A stretch of DNA of 64,000 bases from Gonocerus acuteangulatus (taxonomy: Eukaryota; Arthropoda; Insecta; Hemiptera; Coreidae): NCBI GenBank assembly GCA_946811695.1, contig OX328128.1:22188258-22252257 (forward strand). Reading direction: 5' to 3'. Shown here piece by piece: positions 10,876-25,167 of the stretch (the stretch's first letter is position 1; every line of letters begins with the position of its first letter). Position numbers and translations under genes: made by a program. Under the pieces are notes generated by a model, which saw only the letters and a list, made by a program, of their open reading frames with translations, had not been told where the DNA came from and did not search any database.

Positions 10876-12232
10876 AAAATGCTGTGCCGCTTTTTCATAG
10901 ACCCATACCAAACGCAAACATATTTCTCATATATACTTTGGTGTTGTGAAATGTTGACGTTCCTTGTTAGGACTTCCAGATTGAGTTATCGGGTTGACAT
11001 CATAAGCGGGTTTCCCTTCTTATGGAAGGTACAAAACAAGCTAAAACGGTCATTCGGAACATGAAGCCCGAAAGGGGTCACTCAAACCTCCCTAGTGACG
11101 CCTCGCTTATCGTGCAAGGCGCTAAAAGAAAGTTTTATCAGGGCCCAATCAATTTTATTTTACAGTATAATTGTTTTACAATATTCTAGCACCGTCACAT
11201 AACTTTCTTCTTACGCGACAAAAAAAGAACATGCTAATAACAGCAAGAGTTTTGAGGAGAAGTCCTATCTTGCAAGAGTAGATTTTTTTCAGGATGGCTT
11301 CATGAGGATTTCGCAGGATTGTTGGGTAATACTCTACTGTCATTGTGCGACCACTTTCCAAATAAACGCGCGGGGAAAAAAACCCGAGACCATCATAACA
11401 ATTCTTACCTGCACATTCTGGAGGTGCTTGGTGATTTTTTTTTTGTACAGGAAAGGGGAACATTTATTGAACACTGATCATAATTGTGAATACTTGAAAA
11501 TAAAATAAAAAAATAGAAAGAGGGAATTGCATTCTCCTATGCTGAATTGCCCCTCCCTTAACAAAAATACTATTCAAGTGCCTTTTTTTGGAATTTCAGA
11601 TGAGGAATACATGCAAATGAAAACGTATCTTTGCAGGAAACTACTTGACGCATAGAAACCCCGTTTGGACGGTTCTTCCTTGTATTGTTATTACATTTTA
11701 AAAACATAATGCAAAATTTGGGTAAAAAGGAAATCCTTCCCTTCAAAGACCTATTTGAGCCCTTAGAAGGGCTTTTTTCTCATTTCCAAGGGCACCATTT
11801 TATAGATCTCGACGAGAACTACAACTTTGCCCCTTTAAAAATTTTGATATCACAAACCGTTTAGAAGTTATTTCTCTTGTGGCCCGCTTATCTGGGCCAC
11901 CCTATATGTACCCAAAGTTTGGGTCCCAAACAATAGGAAGGATAAGAAAAATAATTCCAATTTGTCCGATAGATTCGGTTTGATTCTTCAGATTTTTATT
12001 TAGATATTTATTTATTTAGAGTATCGCAACTTTTGACGACTTGCTCTTTAACAGTACATCAAGATCAAGGTGTATATAACAAGTCAGTACATTTTATAGT
12101 ATAGCTAGTACATTAGTGAGCTAATTAATAATAACAATAACATTTTTATATAATATATTTCACAATAACAATACGGTATTATAATAGATATAAAATAGAG
12201 TGTGAAGAGAGAAAAAAAAAAGAAAAGGGGGG

Positions 12233-12286
<54 letters not shown>

Positions 12287-12935
12287 GGTTGAAGAGGTAA
12301 GATTATAATGGAGATAGGACTTAACTTTTAAATGTATGTTAATTAACTTAATTCGCTTCCCGTTCGGGCTGTCTCCCAGGGAAGTGTAGACTCCTAAGAG
12401 GAGGAAGGCTATTACAAGGAAAATTTGCCAATCAGTAATTTAAAAAAAAAAATGTTTTGAAATTGTAAATAATTTTCTAAAGGCTATGTCGTTCATTATT
12501 TTTAATTAACTTTACGAGGCAAATTGGAGATAGGGCTAGATTTTTGAATATTGAAGGTTGATTCTTCAGATAAAAACTGAATAATGAGTCGTTTGTCTGC
12601 CGGAGGGAAAGGTAAATAAGCATTCTGTTTATGACGAATCGTCTTTTGTATCATTGCAAAACTTTTAAATAAAATTATGCCGACTTATTAATATCCATTA
12701 AATTTCTTTTGAGCACGCCAACAAAATACTCTCAATTTCATAGCTGCGTCATTTTATTGCAGACGTTTAAACCAGCAGTGATATTCTGGTGTGGGAGATA
12801 AACCAACAAAAATTGGTATTTTGGTTATACTAACGAATGGAAATCGCCATTACTCTGGCAAATGTATGTATGTATATGCTTATACGTACATCAATTAAGT
12901 CTTGCTAGCATAATCGTCTGATTGATGCCATTTCT
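10876..12935. other. AT-rich stretch, no confident gene
   Basis: A minus-strand frame at 11300-11450 reads ECAGKNCYDGLGFFSPRVYL and has an AG (CACCTCCAG) just before it. It looks slightly more protein-like than background, but I cannot extend it or match it. An A-run at 12232-12278 followed by a G-run, and the TGTATGTATG block near 12865, are simple sequence. Nothing else supportable. Confidence 0.4.
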
Positions 12936-12938
12936 TTT

Positions 12939-13566
12939 TGATTAATGCAATACCAATAAAAAAAAAACTTTTTTTTTAAACTCTTCTCCAAAAACATTTT
13001 GCATTTGATGTTCCCTTTAATATATTGAGCGTCAACGCGGTCCTCAGTTCTCAGCAGTTATAAAGGTGTTTTGGGCCACAGGACCGCTCGTCGAGGTTGA
13101 TTTCAAAGTGCATGGGGTCGCTCTGGCCACGCTTACTTAATTTTTCCGATTTGTTTTTTAGGCCCAACAAAAAGAGGCTACTGTCAAAAATATTTTATTG
13201 TGTAGATCCTAAGTTGATGACTAAGATGTTGTAGGTAGTTGGTAACAGCTTTATCCAGTCCTCATATATTTTATTTTCAAGTTACATATGGCGCGGCATG
13301 TCACACACCAGGTTATTAAATTTTGTTACAGAAACGTTTCGGCTAAAAGCCCTTTTCAATCTATCTATCAGTAAAATAATATTCTAAATAATAATATCCT
13401 AACCAATATGATCCATTATACTTTACAGATTGAAAATGGCTTATAGCCGAAACGTTTCTCAAAACAAAATTTAATAACCTATTTGTGACATGCCGAACCA
13501 TATGTAACTTGAAAATAAAATATATGAAGACTAAAATACCAACTACCTACAAAAATATGTTAGTTC
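12939..13566 (+). repeat. Repeat G, copy 1
   Basis: A 630-bp unit from TTGATTAATGCAATA to ATGTTAGTTCTTTT, repeated at 14956-15590 with few differences and partly at 33690-33836/34928. It carries an internal inverted pair, AACGTTTCGGCTAAAAGCC near 13330 and GGCTTATAGCCGAAACGTT near 13440. This resembles the inverted terminal module of Penelope-type elements (compare 41006-41291), with a decayed hammerhead-like GCCGAAACG core. Non-coding. Confidence 0.75.
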
Positions 13567-13571
13567 TTTTT

Positions 13572-13870
13572 AGTATTTTCCTCCGAAGGAAAGTAGCTAT
13601 TGAGGTTGCACTCATGACGGAATTTTTGAAAAAATTCTTCAAATCTTTATCGATCCTACCTAGTAGACACCGAAAATGACCCCCGTTAAAATTAATATAT
13701 ATATGTTTGATGTAATTTTTCGTCGCTGGGATAGTATTTTTAGATGGAACGGCATTTTTCTCCAGCGGTGGTACTCCTCCTCACTTCTTCCCGGAATATT
13801 TCGATGGATTCATCTCCATGTACCATTCATCTCCGAGTACCACCGCTGGAGAAAAATGCCGTTCCATCTA

Positions 13871-13906
<36 letters not shown>

Positions 13907-14953
13907 TGTTAAAACGATAGTGGCCAGAGTTTTGGTTTTTTCGTCACGAAACTTGGTATATAGCATTCAATTAGAAAACGATTGAACGAGTTCGTTAACC
14001 ACCAAAATCGGTCCACCGGAAGGGGGGGTTTACCCCGAACCCAAAACACTAATTTGACCATGCCAGCCGTAATATTTGTTATATTTCAACGAAACCTTGT
14101 ATTCGTAGTGGCAATATAGAGAGAAAAGTGAGATATTAAAATGAACTAAATCGGTTCATAAGGAGGGGGGGGTTTACTCCGGACCCACAATGCCAATTCA
14201 CCACTACCAGCCGTGATTTTTTGTATATTTCGACGAAACTCGGTATGCGTAGTGGTAATCTACAGGTAAATATGTGTTGTAAAAATAAACTAAATTGGTT
14301 CATTAGGAGGGGGGTTTACTCCAGACCCACAATACCAATTCGCCACTACCAGCCGTGATTTTTGGTATATGTCGACGAAACTCGGTATTCGTAGTGGTAA
14401 TCTACAGGTAAATATGTGTTGTAAAAATAAATTAAATCGGTTCATTAGGAGGGGGGGTTTACTCCGGACCCAAATTACTAATATACTCATACCGGTCGTA
14501 ATTTCTGCTGTATTGTAACGAAACGCGGTATACGTCGTGGGTTGCTCATGAGAAAGAAGTGTTGTAAAAATGAGCTGAATCGGTCAATCGGAAAGGGGGG
14601 TTTACTTTGTAATATATTTCAATAGAAAAGCCCGCCAGACGTAGGTTCACAAAGCCGCCGCAAGGAGCGCTTTCTACCACTAGAGGGACTGTATTCTGTT
14701 CCTGTGTTAGACCAAAATACGATAATATGAGGTTTTTTGTATTTATTACCTAGTATAGTAGGTACCATGTGTAAACATAACTCTGGAAGCAAATTAATAA
14801 TTGATCAGTTACTCATTACAAAATTAAAAGAGAATTATTCATGTTTTTATTTTATTTATGTAGGATATTTTGAGCAAATTGTTCTGGAAAGCAGTCTACA
14901 CTAACCAAATTCTGAGTAAAGTGCTTAGTTATCCAGCTCCTGCGTGACGGACT
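13572..14953 (+). mobile_element. Element A2
   Basis: Same order as A1: degenerate 5' hairpin (TAGTATTTTCCTCCGAAGGA), GAGGTTGCACTCATGACGG, CACCGAAAATGACCCCCG, (TA)n, TGTCTGTTAAAACG, tandem G-rich subrepeats, CAAATTCTGAGTAAAGTGC and the CCTGCGTGACGGACT terminus. It sits exactly between the two direct copies of repeat G, in a T-run. Its (TA)n is split by a 138-bp MITE (13737-13874). Confidence 0.85.
13737..13874. mobile_element. 138-bp MITE with about 40-bp perfect TIRs (TA TSD)
   Basis: Begins TTTTTAGATGGAACGG and ends with the inverted CCGTTCCATCTAAAAA. The arms match over about 40 bp, leaving a loop of about 60 bp. Flanking TA at 13735-13736 and 13875-13876 fits a Tc1/mariner-type target duplication. 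The host site is the (TA)n of A2. Non-coding; it would fold into a near-perfect hairpin if transcribed. Confidence 0.85.
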
Positions 14954-14955
14954 TT

Positions 14956-15590
14956 TGATTAATGCAATAGCAATAAAAAATAAACTTTTTTTTAAACTCT
15001 TCTCCAAAAACATTTTGCATTATATGTTCCCTTTAATATACTGAGCGTCAACGCGGTCCTCAGGTCTCAGCATTTATAAAGGTGTTTTGGGCCACAGGAC
15101 CGCTCGTCGAGGTTGATTTCAAGGTGCATGGGGTCGCTCTGGCCACCCTCACCTATTTTTTCGGATTTTGTTTTTTACGCCCAACAAAAAGAGGCTACTG
15201 TCAAAAATATTTTATTTTGTAGATCCTAAGTTGATGACTAAGATGTTGTAGGTAGTTGGTAACAGCTTTATCCAGTCCTCATATATTTTATTTTCAAGTT
15301 ACATATGGCGCGGCATGTCACACACCAGGTTATTAAATTTTGTTACAGAAACGTTTCGGCTATAAGCCAGTTTCAATCTGTCTATCTGTAAAATAATATT
15401 CCAAATAATAATATCCTAACCAGTATGATCCATTATATTTTACAGATTGAAACGGCTTATAGCCGAAACGTTTCTCAAAACAAAATTTAATAACCTATTT
15501 GTGACATGCCGAACCATATGTAACTTGAAAATAAAATATATGAAGACTAAAATACCAACTACCTACAAAAATATGTTAGTTCTTTTTTTA
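14956..15590 (+). repeat. Repeat G, copy 2
   Basis: Direct repeat of 12939-13566, in the same order and with a few point changes. It includes the CGTCAACGCGGTCCTCAG block, GTAGATCCTAAGTTGATGAC, the inverted GTTTCGGC/GCCGAAAC pair and the ATGTTAGTTCTTTT end. After 15590 it diverges into AT-rich DNA. Confidence 0.8.
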
Positions 15591-15838
15591 TTATTTATAC
15601 GCCACACTAATTTTTTGTGTTATATTTAATTTATGATCTAAAGAAAAAATGTTTGGAGACCTACAATTTTACCATTTCTTCCATGGCACACAATGATTTA
15701 TTTATTTATTTTTTAAATTCTTCCAATAAATATTTTTTACTTGTCACTTATAATTACTGTATCTAAAGGCTCAACCGATTTGAAAAATATGTTTCGATAA
15801 GAGCATGTTACAAGAACTACAAACTAATTAATTGAGGG

Positions 15839-15885
<47 letters not shown>

Positions 15886-16381
15886 ATTTCCCTGGAAATG
15901 TTTGTTTTTTTAGTATAAGCAAATGTAATACTAGAAAGGGCAATGGCGGCCACAAAACAAAGGGTTGGTAGAACTGTTCATTATACCAGAAGGCTTGAGA
16001 TTGTTAGCGGCTGGCGAGATTTAATGATCCACTGGACAACCTGGTTTCGTCATCATTCTTCATTCCTATTCTCGAAAAATAACATGTATTTATGATATTG
16101 TTCCTTTTTTTTTTCATGCATTTCCCTAATCCTTATAACTTTCCTGTGTATTTTCTCTGATATTATATCTTCTTTATTTTTTAAGTTTGCTATATATTTA
16201 ATTTGTGGTAACGTGCCAGTAAGAAGATCCTAAATATTTAATTACATATTATAGGTTCCACGGCCTTTCAAAGTTGTATTAGAAACATTTTCGTATACAG
16301 GGTGTATCGGAAGTAGATGACAATAATCATGCACTTTCAATGTTCATGGTGTTTATTTCAAACCGCAATAACTTTTCAAAA
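15591..16381. other. AT-rich stretch, no gene
   Basis: An A-run at 15841-15882 may be the tail of an unrecognised retroposon. ACAGGGTGTATCGG near 16299 resembles the terminus of other mariner-type elements, but no partner end was found. No coding signal. Confidence 0.45.
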
Positions 16382-16586
16382 CATGGGCGTATATAGGATA
16401 TAATTTCGGAGGGGGCTGGGACCATTTCCGGTGTATGGAATACTAAAAATTTAGAGCTTGGAATAGTTTTAGGTAACTAAAACGCTATTACAACTAAAAT
16501 AATTTTTTTTTTTTTTATGAAGTAAGTGATCTTATTTAGGCTGCAGCCCCCTCAGCCCCCCCCCCCCACCCTTATATACGCCCATG
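16382..16586. mobile_element. Foldback MITE F1 (CATGGGCGTATAT termini)
   Basis: Starts CATGGGCGTATATAGG and ends with the inverse TTATATACGCCCATG. The body has GAGGGGGCTGGGA near the left end, CCCCTCAGCCCCCCCCC near the right, and TATGGAATACTA in between. Other copies are at 20822-21069, 29428-29655 and 41324-41766. Non-coding. Confidence 0.8.
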
Positions 16587-16699
16587 GTTCAAAAAGCTGA
16601 TATTTACAAAAAAGTCTAGTGAGCGACAAATTTGCAAGAGTCACTACTCTTCCAAAATATATTCTGCAAACTGTCGAATCTGCCAAAACTTATAAAATG

Positions 16700-16828
16700 C
16701 AATTAGCTTCCCAACGGTATACTCAGAACTGAGATTAATACTCAATTAGCTTCCCAACGGTATACTCAGAACTGAGATTAATACTCAATTAGCTTCCCAA
16801 CGGTATACTCAGAACTGAGATTAATACT
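16700..16828. repeat. 43-bp tandem repeat, three copies
   Basis: Units starting CAATTAGCTTCCCAACGG at 16700, 16743 and 16786 are identical to each other as far as I can read. Recent local expansion. The flanks up to 17225 hold no recognisable gene. Confidence 0.9.
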
Positions 16829-17224
16829 CAATTTCATAATTTATTTGAACATTTTGGGAGGAAAACAACTGATAAATAAAACTAATATCATTTTTATTCT
16901 TATGATCAGAAATAAATGAAAATTTATACTGATGAAATTGATATCAAATGTTTTTAGTATGTGTTACATTAAAGTATTTTGTTACAAAAAAGATTACTTC
17001 GAAAATTATAGAAGTTGCTACAACTGGCGCCTACTTGAAGTACAAAACTGCTCTTATGGCATATTGGTAAAATATTTTTTGACAAAAATATGTGATACGG
17101 CTGGGGGTATCCAAATTTCGCGTCATGAGTGAAGCAAACGTTTAACAGAAGTGAGGGAAAAATCGCAAAAAATTGATTATGGTTGCATGTTTTGGCGGGA
17201 AAATCTATTCATAATTTGACAGTC

Positions 17225-17334
17225 CTAGACGATTTTGACCTAGCCTATGCCACTCCCCGGATCAAGCCCTACCTACCAAGATTGCTCAAACGGTGTGGAT
17301 TTTTATAAGGAACAAACAAACAAACAGGCAGTCA

Positions 17335-17373
<39 letters not shown>

Positions 17374-18432
17374 GATTGGCTTCGCCTATACAACAACTAC
17401 TTTGGATTCTAATGTTTATTCCCCGCAATGCGGGACATCAATACATAAATAATATGAATTAACAGTCATGTCCAGCTGATGGCTGACCATATTTGATGAC
17501 TGCTTTCTCATCATTCCAAGAAAATGTTTTTTTCTTTGTTCTTATTACACTCTCCTTGGAATCATAATATGCTTCATGCCTATGTATACACCATCAGTTG
17601 GTCTCATGTCATTTTATTTTATATATTTACTAGCTGTTACCCGGCGTGCCATGCTACACCTACTTTCTACATTTAGAAAAGCCTAAATAAATTAGAAACC
17701 AAATAAGTATTATTAAAATCTAATAACACGAATCTGTAACTGTTTCGAACCCGTGACCTCTCAACTGTAAGTCCTAGACGGCTTTGATATAACCCATAAC
17801 ACCCCTCGTATCAAGACATACATGGATGCCAAGTTTGGTAAAAATCGGTCTAACGGTGTGGATTTTTATAAAAAGAAATAACAACATACAGACAGCAGCT
17901 GGTAGACGTTTTTGACCTGGCCTATGGCAATCCCCTGATCAAGACCAACCTGTGTGCCCAGTTTGATCAAAATCCGTCAAACGGTGTGGGTTTGTATAAA
18001 GAACAAACATACAGACAGACAGCTGGTAGACGTTTTTGACTTAGCCTACGTTTCTCCTCAGATTAAGATCTACATGTGTACCGAGTTTAGTCAAAATCGG
18101 ACGACCGGTGTGGATTTGTATAAGGGACAAACATACAGACAGACAGCTGGTAGACGTTTTTGACTTAGCCTACGACTCTCCCCAGATTAAGATCTACATG
18201 TGTACCGAGTTTAGTCAAAATCGGATGAACGGTATAGATTTGTATAAGAAACAAACATACAGACAGACAGCTGGTAGATTTTTTTAACATAGCCTAGGAG
18301 ATTTCTCGTATCAAGACCTACCATTATTCCAAATTTGGTCAAAAACAGTCAAACGATGTGGATTTGTATAAGGAACAAACAAACAGACAAACAGAAAAAC
18401 AGACAGACACGTGATTTTTATATATATAGATT
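17225..18432 (+). mobile_element. Family C element(s) with 124-bp tandem units
   Basis: Starts of type ACTAGCTGTTACCCGGCGTGC (17630) lead into repeated units of about 124 bp. Each contains TTTTGACTTAGCCTACG, GTTTAGTCAAAATCGG, GTGGATTTGTATAAGG and ACAGACAGACAGCTGGTAG (17899, 18022, 18146, 18271). The end is GACACGTGATTTTTATATATATAG. An earlier partial unit with its own (TA)n is at 17225-17368. The layout resembles microsatellite-associated interspersed elements of insects. Non-coding. Confidence 0.75.
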
Positions 18433-18439
18433 TATATAA

Positions 18440-18667
18440 CTTTTTTTTTCAGAAATACATATTTTTGTGGAGAACTCATCATTCATTCCTTAGTAAATTC
18501 ATATTTTTCTCTTCTCTTAATAGAGCCATAGTTATTGTTGACAATCCTTAGTGAGTGCTCTGAACGTGGGAATGCTTAAAAATCACAATCATTAAATACG
18601 ATGAAACCATAAGGGAAGGATTACATTTTTCATTTGTCTCAAATACATAGGTCAATTATAATTGAAG

Positions 18668-18730
<63 letters not shown>

Positions 18731-19295
18731 TCATTTCACTTACCTAATAAATTAAATAAAAAATTAGTTTATAATAATGATGCCGTCGTATATATTATAA
18801 TTTAATATCAATTGGATTGTATAAAATAAAGTAAAAATAATTTAATTTTAATTATAAAAAAAATATGTTATTAATGAAATAAATTATTATGATTTATTAT
18901 ATAGAGTGAATTTTATTTAGAATGATGTCATTAAGAGATGTATAACTTATCATTGATTTGAATGATTTATTTATGAATAAACATTAATTTAGTAATTTAT
19001 TTACATCCTATGCTTGTTTTAAATAAATGTTTTTGAGCTTCCTTAGAAGGCTACATTTTTTTTTAAATGTTCTTATATGGTATATTTTTATATAAAGTCA
19101 TAATCCAGGTAGACGTATAGTAATAATACTAACGATAAATTCATGCGTACAAATATTTTTGTTTCAGTTCAATTTGAAGTTGAAAATGTTTTATTAAGGT
19201 AATGGTTGATACACATTTTCTTGTTCATTGTCCTCTTCTCTAGTTTAATCTGTAGTGTTAATTTATAAATTAACGATTGTATTTATATTTAAGGT
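18440..19295. other. AT-rich stretch with a (TA)n tract
   Basis: Pure TA at about 18669-18726. The rest is AT-rich with no gene, RNA or element end recognised. Confidence 0.6.
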
Positions 19296-19298
19296 TTT

Positions 19299-19436
19299 AG
19301 CGGGGTTCCTCCCTCCCTTCATAGGGAGGTACCCCGCTTTATAAGGTTGATGTCATGAAAAAATCCGGAAGTGCCGAGTAGAAAATGTTGCGTTTCAGAA
19401 CCCCTAGAGACCGAAAATAACGGTGGTTCAAATTTG

Positions 19437-19467
<31 letters not shown>

Positions 19468-21326
19468 TTGTCTGTTCGCGCTTTTCCGGTCTCAATAATG
19501 GTCCGATTTTGATGAAATTTGGTACAAAAATCTTTCGTCAAATTTGAAAGGTCAAGTTCGTTAACCAGCAGAATCCGCCCACCGGAGCATGGTTTTTGGA
19601 GCGAATGTCGCGCGAAAAAAATCGTTCCGCTTTCTTCATATGCATGAAAGTACTCGTTTTATAGGCTTCTTCGCCTAGGAAAACGAATGAAACCATTTTT
19701 AAGGCGATAGGTTTAACCATTTTCGAGAAAATTGGAAAAATAGTTGTTGAATGTCGTTTTCGGTTTGGGTACTTAGAATCATGGGATTCAGTTGAAACAT
19801 TTTCTGCATGTTCGAATTTCATCAAAACTAGTATCTTAATATTTTGGTTACGTTTGGAGTTAAGGAAGGGTTAGAATAAAATATTTTATTAACAGACATT
19901 ACAAGTTTTGTCAACTTCGTATACTTTCATTGATATCTCGAACACGGTTGGGAAATCGTCATAAGTGGACAGAAACTATTTGAAAGCTTTCTAAATTTTC
20001 TACACAAAAGATTCTGGAACAATTTTTGATTAGGTAATGTCAATCGGAGAAATACGTGCTTAAATCTTCAAATACGTTTGTTTTGTTCTTATGTACGGGT
20101 TTTTGTCGTTTTTTTGTCTCTTTCCCTTAGTTTTTTATTACTTTTTATTTTTGTAATTTCTTATATTAGGAAAATGTATTTGTGTGTAAAACAGAATAGG
20201 TGAAATGAGGCCAATTTTCTGTTGTTAGAAATAGATTAAATAGGTTAGAAAAATATGAGTACCTTTGCGTAAATTCCTAGCAACCTGAAAATTTGCATGA
20301 ACCTTAGCATCGATCCCATGAGTGCAAACAATTTTATTCGAGGTCAAAGTTCGCTAAAAAAGGTTTTTAGGAATTTTCAGCAAAACGTTTAGTTTTATGG
20401 TAAAAATAGTTCAGGCAAAAATTATAGATCGTGCAATTATGTACAAAACTTGTCTTCACACTTTTTTTCATTAGATTAACCATTTCTGAGAAAAGGCGAT
20501 TCCAGAATTATCTTTAGTTTTGTTCAACATAATATGCCAGACTCCGCTAGAAGTTTGTCGAGGGAACAATGCTATGGCTACCTACTCCTCTTTCTAAGGT
20601 CCTGACAATAAGTACCGTTACAGCTCCTGCCATGAACCTCGCAAAATGACATGCTTCACATTTGATAATATTAAACTCGTGAAGTAGTTCCTCTTTTTTT
20701 GTCTCTGTTTACCTTAGCTATTAATTTGTATTTATGTTGTACGCCTTATTTTTTAAATGGGTGCTGTTATTTTGATTGAATTTTTTTAAATTAAACAAGG
20801 CTAGTAAATGAGAAGGATGTTCCCGCGTATATAGAAAATAATTTCGGAGGGGGCTGGGAGAATTTCGGGGGGGGGGGGCTGGGAGCATTTGGGGGTATGG
20901 AATACTAACAATCTAGAACTTGGAATAGTTAATAGACAATTAAAACGCTATTACGCCCCAAACAAATTATTTTTTTCTGAACTTATTATTATTTTTAAGG
21001 GTTTTACGACACATTTCTACCGATTGCGGGGGGTGCAGCCCTCTCAGCCCCCCCTTATATGCGCCCATGCATGTTTTTTTTTTTTTTTTATTGATGCATA
21101 GAGCTTTACTTTAGAATGAGAGCTGGATTGTGTAATTTCCGCTTCTGTGTAAGTTAGCTACTGCCGGTTTCCCAGAAGCCTTAATATCACTTTTATTCGA
21201 GAGAATTTTTACAATTTTCACGAGATACATAAAAAAATAAGATTATTTCTATTCTAAGATTTTCAAATGACATTAGGGATAAGAACAGAACCGCGCTAAG
21301 ATGATTCGGTTCCTGCGAGTCGGACT
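19299..21326 (+). mobile_element. Element B1 (same blueprint as A, different body)
   Basis: Begins AGCGGGGTTCCTCCCTCCC and folds with AGGGAGGTACCCCGCTT. Then come AAGGTTGATGTCATGA, GACCGAAAATAACGG, (TA)n at 19437-19468, TGTCTGTTCGCGC and a body with GGTCCGATTTTGATG and AACGAATGAAACCATTTTTA. The 3' end is GAACCGCGCTAAGATG (inverse of the 5' end), then TTCCTGCGAGTCGGACT. F2 (20822-21069) is nested in it. The terminal 25 bases closely match those of family A. No coding capacity. Confidence 0.8.
20822..21069. mobile_element. MITE F2 nested in B1
   Basis: Carries the F-family GCGTATATAG left end, GGGGGGGCTGGGAGCATTTG, TATGGAATACTAACAATC, and the CTTATATGCGCCCATG right end. Its uninterrupted GTCAATTAAAACGCTATTACG-type interior is the empty version of the site into which a 5S-SINE inserted in copy F4. 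Confidence 0.75.
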
Positions 21327-21329
21327 TTT

Positions 21330-22074
21330 TAAATACCTTAGGTATTAGGTTTAGGTTTATTGGTATTTTTGGTACTACATTAAAGCTAATAACCATAGGA
21401 AACCATAAAAATTATATAGTTACCCCCCCCCCATGCTTAAAGATCAAAATCTTTTAAGCATTAAATAAATAAATAATAAGCGCTATGTCATATGATTAAA
21501 CATAAAATTTTATAAAAGTAAATTCAATTTCTTTACTCCTAATGCATCTGCTTTAGGATTTGGTTTGATTGCAGATAAAGGTTTACTCCAGCCGAAGCCC
21601 TCTTCGTTCTGAATCAATAGCCTAAAAATAATTTATAAGCCTTAATAACTCCAAATGAAATATCGCTCCATTCTTCCCGGGGCAGAAAGGTTTGTGGGCT
21701 CCCATTTTCTAACTCTAATATTTTTCCAAACAACTTTTTTATCATTCTTCTTTTACGAGAGCGGTAGAGGAAATAGGCGGCCTTTGAAGACAGCTTTATT
21801 CCTCTCTCACATGCTGTAGAGAAGAAAAATTTTATATCGCGGGAATTTATGTCTCTTCTGGTCAAATGTAGGGAGAAATATGTTACAAATTACCGCCCTA
21901 CTGGGGTAAGCTTAGAAAATTTGCTACTCGGAATGGTTTGAAAGATGAGTTTTAAACGAAAATATCCATACTTTACCAATTCCGAAAAATTGTTATCATT
22001 TTTACATGGGATCTTCTTTATGTTATCCTAATTTAATCAATTTGATATATAATATATATGATTTTATTTATTAC
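21330..22074. other. No gene recognised
   Basis: AT-rich. A minus-strand 83-codon frame at 21614-21865 shows no domain I can name and overlaps nothing conserved within the window. Confidence 0.4.
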
Positions 22075-23685
22075 TAGCTGACTACCCGTGCTTCACCACG
22101 GCCGATAAGTAGTTTTTATATTGCGTTAAATAACGTATGATCAAAATTAACGCCACTGCATAATTTTGTACAGCGCATTATTGCACGGACTTTAAAGTTA
22201 CCCAGGAAACACCATATGGTAACCGTGCTTGTTTCCGTTGTGGCGTAAAAAGAAGAAAAATACAACAACCATTTAAAAAATTAGGTAAACAGAGACAAAT
22301 ACACATGAAAAGAATAAAATTAACAACTTTGAAGTTTTAAGCACTTAACTCTTCGATTGACATCGCCCCACCGAACATTACAACAGAATCTTTTTTGTAG
22401 AGAATTTAGTAACCTTTCGAATAGCCACCTTCCACTAACTACGATTTCCCAACCGTTTTTGGGCTATTTTAGAAAATATACTGGCATCCGAAAACTTTTT
22501 ATCGCCATTAATACAATTTTTTCCCCATATACTTCTTACGTCCAAACGATACCAAAGTTTAAATGTCTTACAGTAGATGAATGTCAAATACCTGGTATTA
22601 GTTTCAAGTGAACCATTCATCGTTTTTGAAAACCCAAACAGAAAATTAGTTCGGAAAAGTATTTCTATCAATTTTTCTCGTAAACGGTTACAGAATTCGC
22701 TTTAAAAATGGTTTCATTCGTTTTCCTACGTTAAGGAACCTGTATAACGAGTAGCTCCAAGCATATGCACTTGAAAATGTAAGCGTTCCGTTTTTTTCGC
22801 GCAAATTTTGCTCCAAAACCCATTTTCTAGTAAACGGATTCAGCTGGTTAATTAACTTGACCTTTCAAATGAGAAGAAAGATTTTTTTTTCCAAATGTCA
22901 TCAAAATCGGACCATTTTTGAGTCGATGAGGAACTTCTTAATAATTCAAACCCCCCTAAAAGCACCATGAACATCAAAAAACCTTTGACATTTACACGGT
23001 AATATTTGAACATAAAAAAAACCTTTCTTAGTGAATGTTTACATTCTAAACGGATTGTCCGTGCAAAATATCAAATTTTTCTATTCGGGATATTATTTAC
23101 CTCGGATGGGTGTACATACATCACCAGGGAGTAAACTCTATGAGGGACAAAATCACAGTTTATTTCTAGTGGCTGTAGCCTAAAATATTTGACATATTTG
23201 TTTCAAACAAATCTTCTCCATCTTGCCGCTTCCTCCACAACCACTCACATAAATAAGAATATAAACGCTGTCTGGACGAGCCACATTCTTGATGTAAAAG
23301 TCCCTTTCTTGATATATTTTTAAAGCAATCGATTCATCGTTTTCAATCTATAAACACAAACCGAATGCATTCATTTTAAAAATAATACTGAGAGCAATCA
23401 CGTATGTTTTCGATTGAACGTTATAATCACAGAATACCATATAGTTATAACAGTAACCGTCGCTCTAAATAAAAATCACGGTATGGAGCTTTGTAAAAAA
23501 ATATCCTTTTATTTTTTTTATGTTTATTATTTACCTATTTATTTATTTTTTTATGTTTATTTATCTAATTTTTGCCCGGACTGGGACTGATTTTCTAAAT
23601 TATAAATCTGTTATAGAGTCTTTCGCCAAAGTTTCGGGACTCATAATTAACTAAATAAATAAATAGAATTAAGTAAGTGTAATTT

Positions 23686-23725
<40 letters not shown>

Positions 23726-23853
23726 TGAAACTCTTCGTTCGTGGTCTATGGGTTCTGAAACGTGAAAAAATCTAGTCTGCACTTCCGCATTACATAATGA
23801 GCTCAACCTCTTAAGCGGGTTACCTCCCTTTGGAGGGAGGGAGGAACCGCGCT
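22075..23853 (-). mobile_element. Element B2 (diverged) joined to a C-like start
   Basis: Read in plus coordinates, ACTAGCTGACTACCCGTGC (22074) resembles family C. The B body follows in reverse orientation: TTAAGCACTTAACTCTTCG near 22338, TTTTTAAAGCGAATTC-type blocks, GGTCCGATTTT inverse near 22900, and a T-run at 23686-23723 where B4 has (TA)n. It ends with the inverse of the B 5' hairpin (GAGGGAGGAACCGCGCT, ending 23853). Older and more diverged than B1 or B4. Confidence 0.6.
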
Positions 23854-23864
23854 AAACTGAATAA

Positions 23865-25160
<1,296 letters not shown>

Positions 25161-25167
25161 TGCTTCC

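Noticed and set aside
17340..17368. Horizontal transfer of bacterial or viral DNA anywhere in the window
   Set aside because: I saw no bacterial-type gene cluster, ribosome-binding-site layout or viral structural gene; all coding remnants fit known eukaryotic mobile elements.
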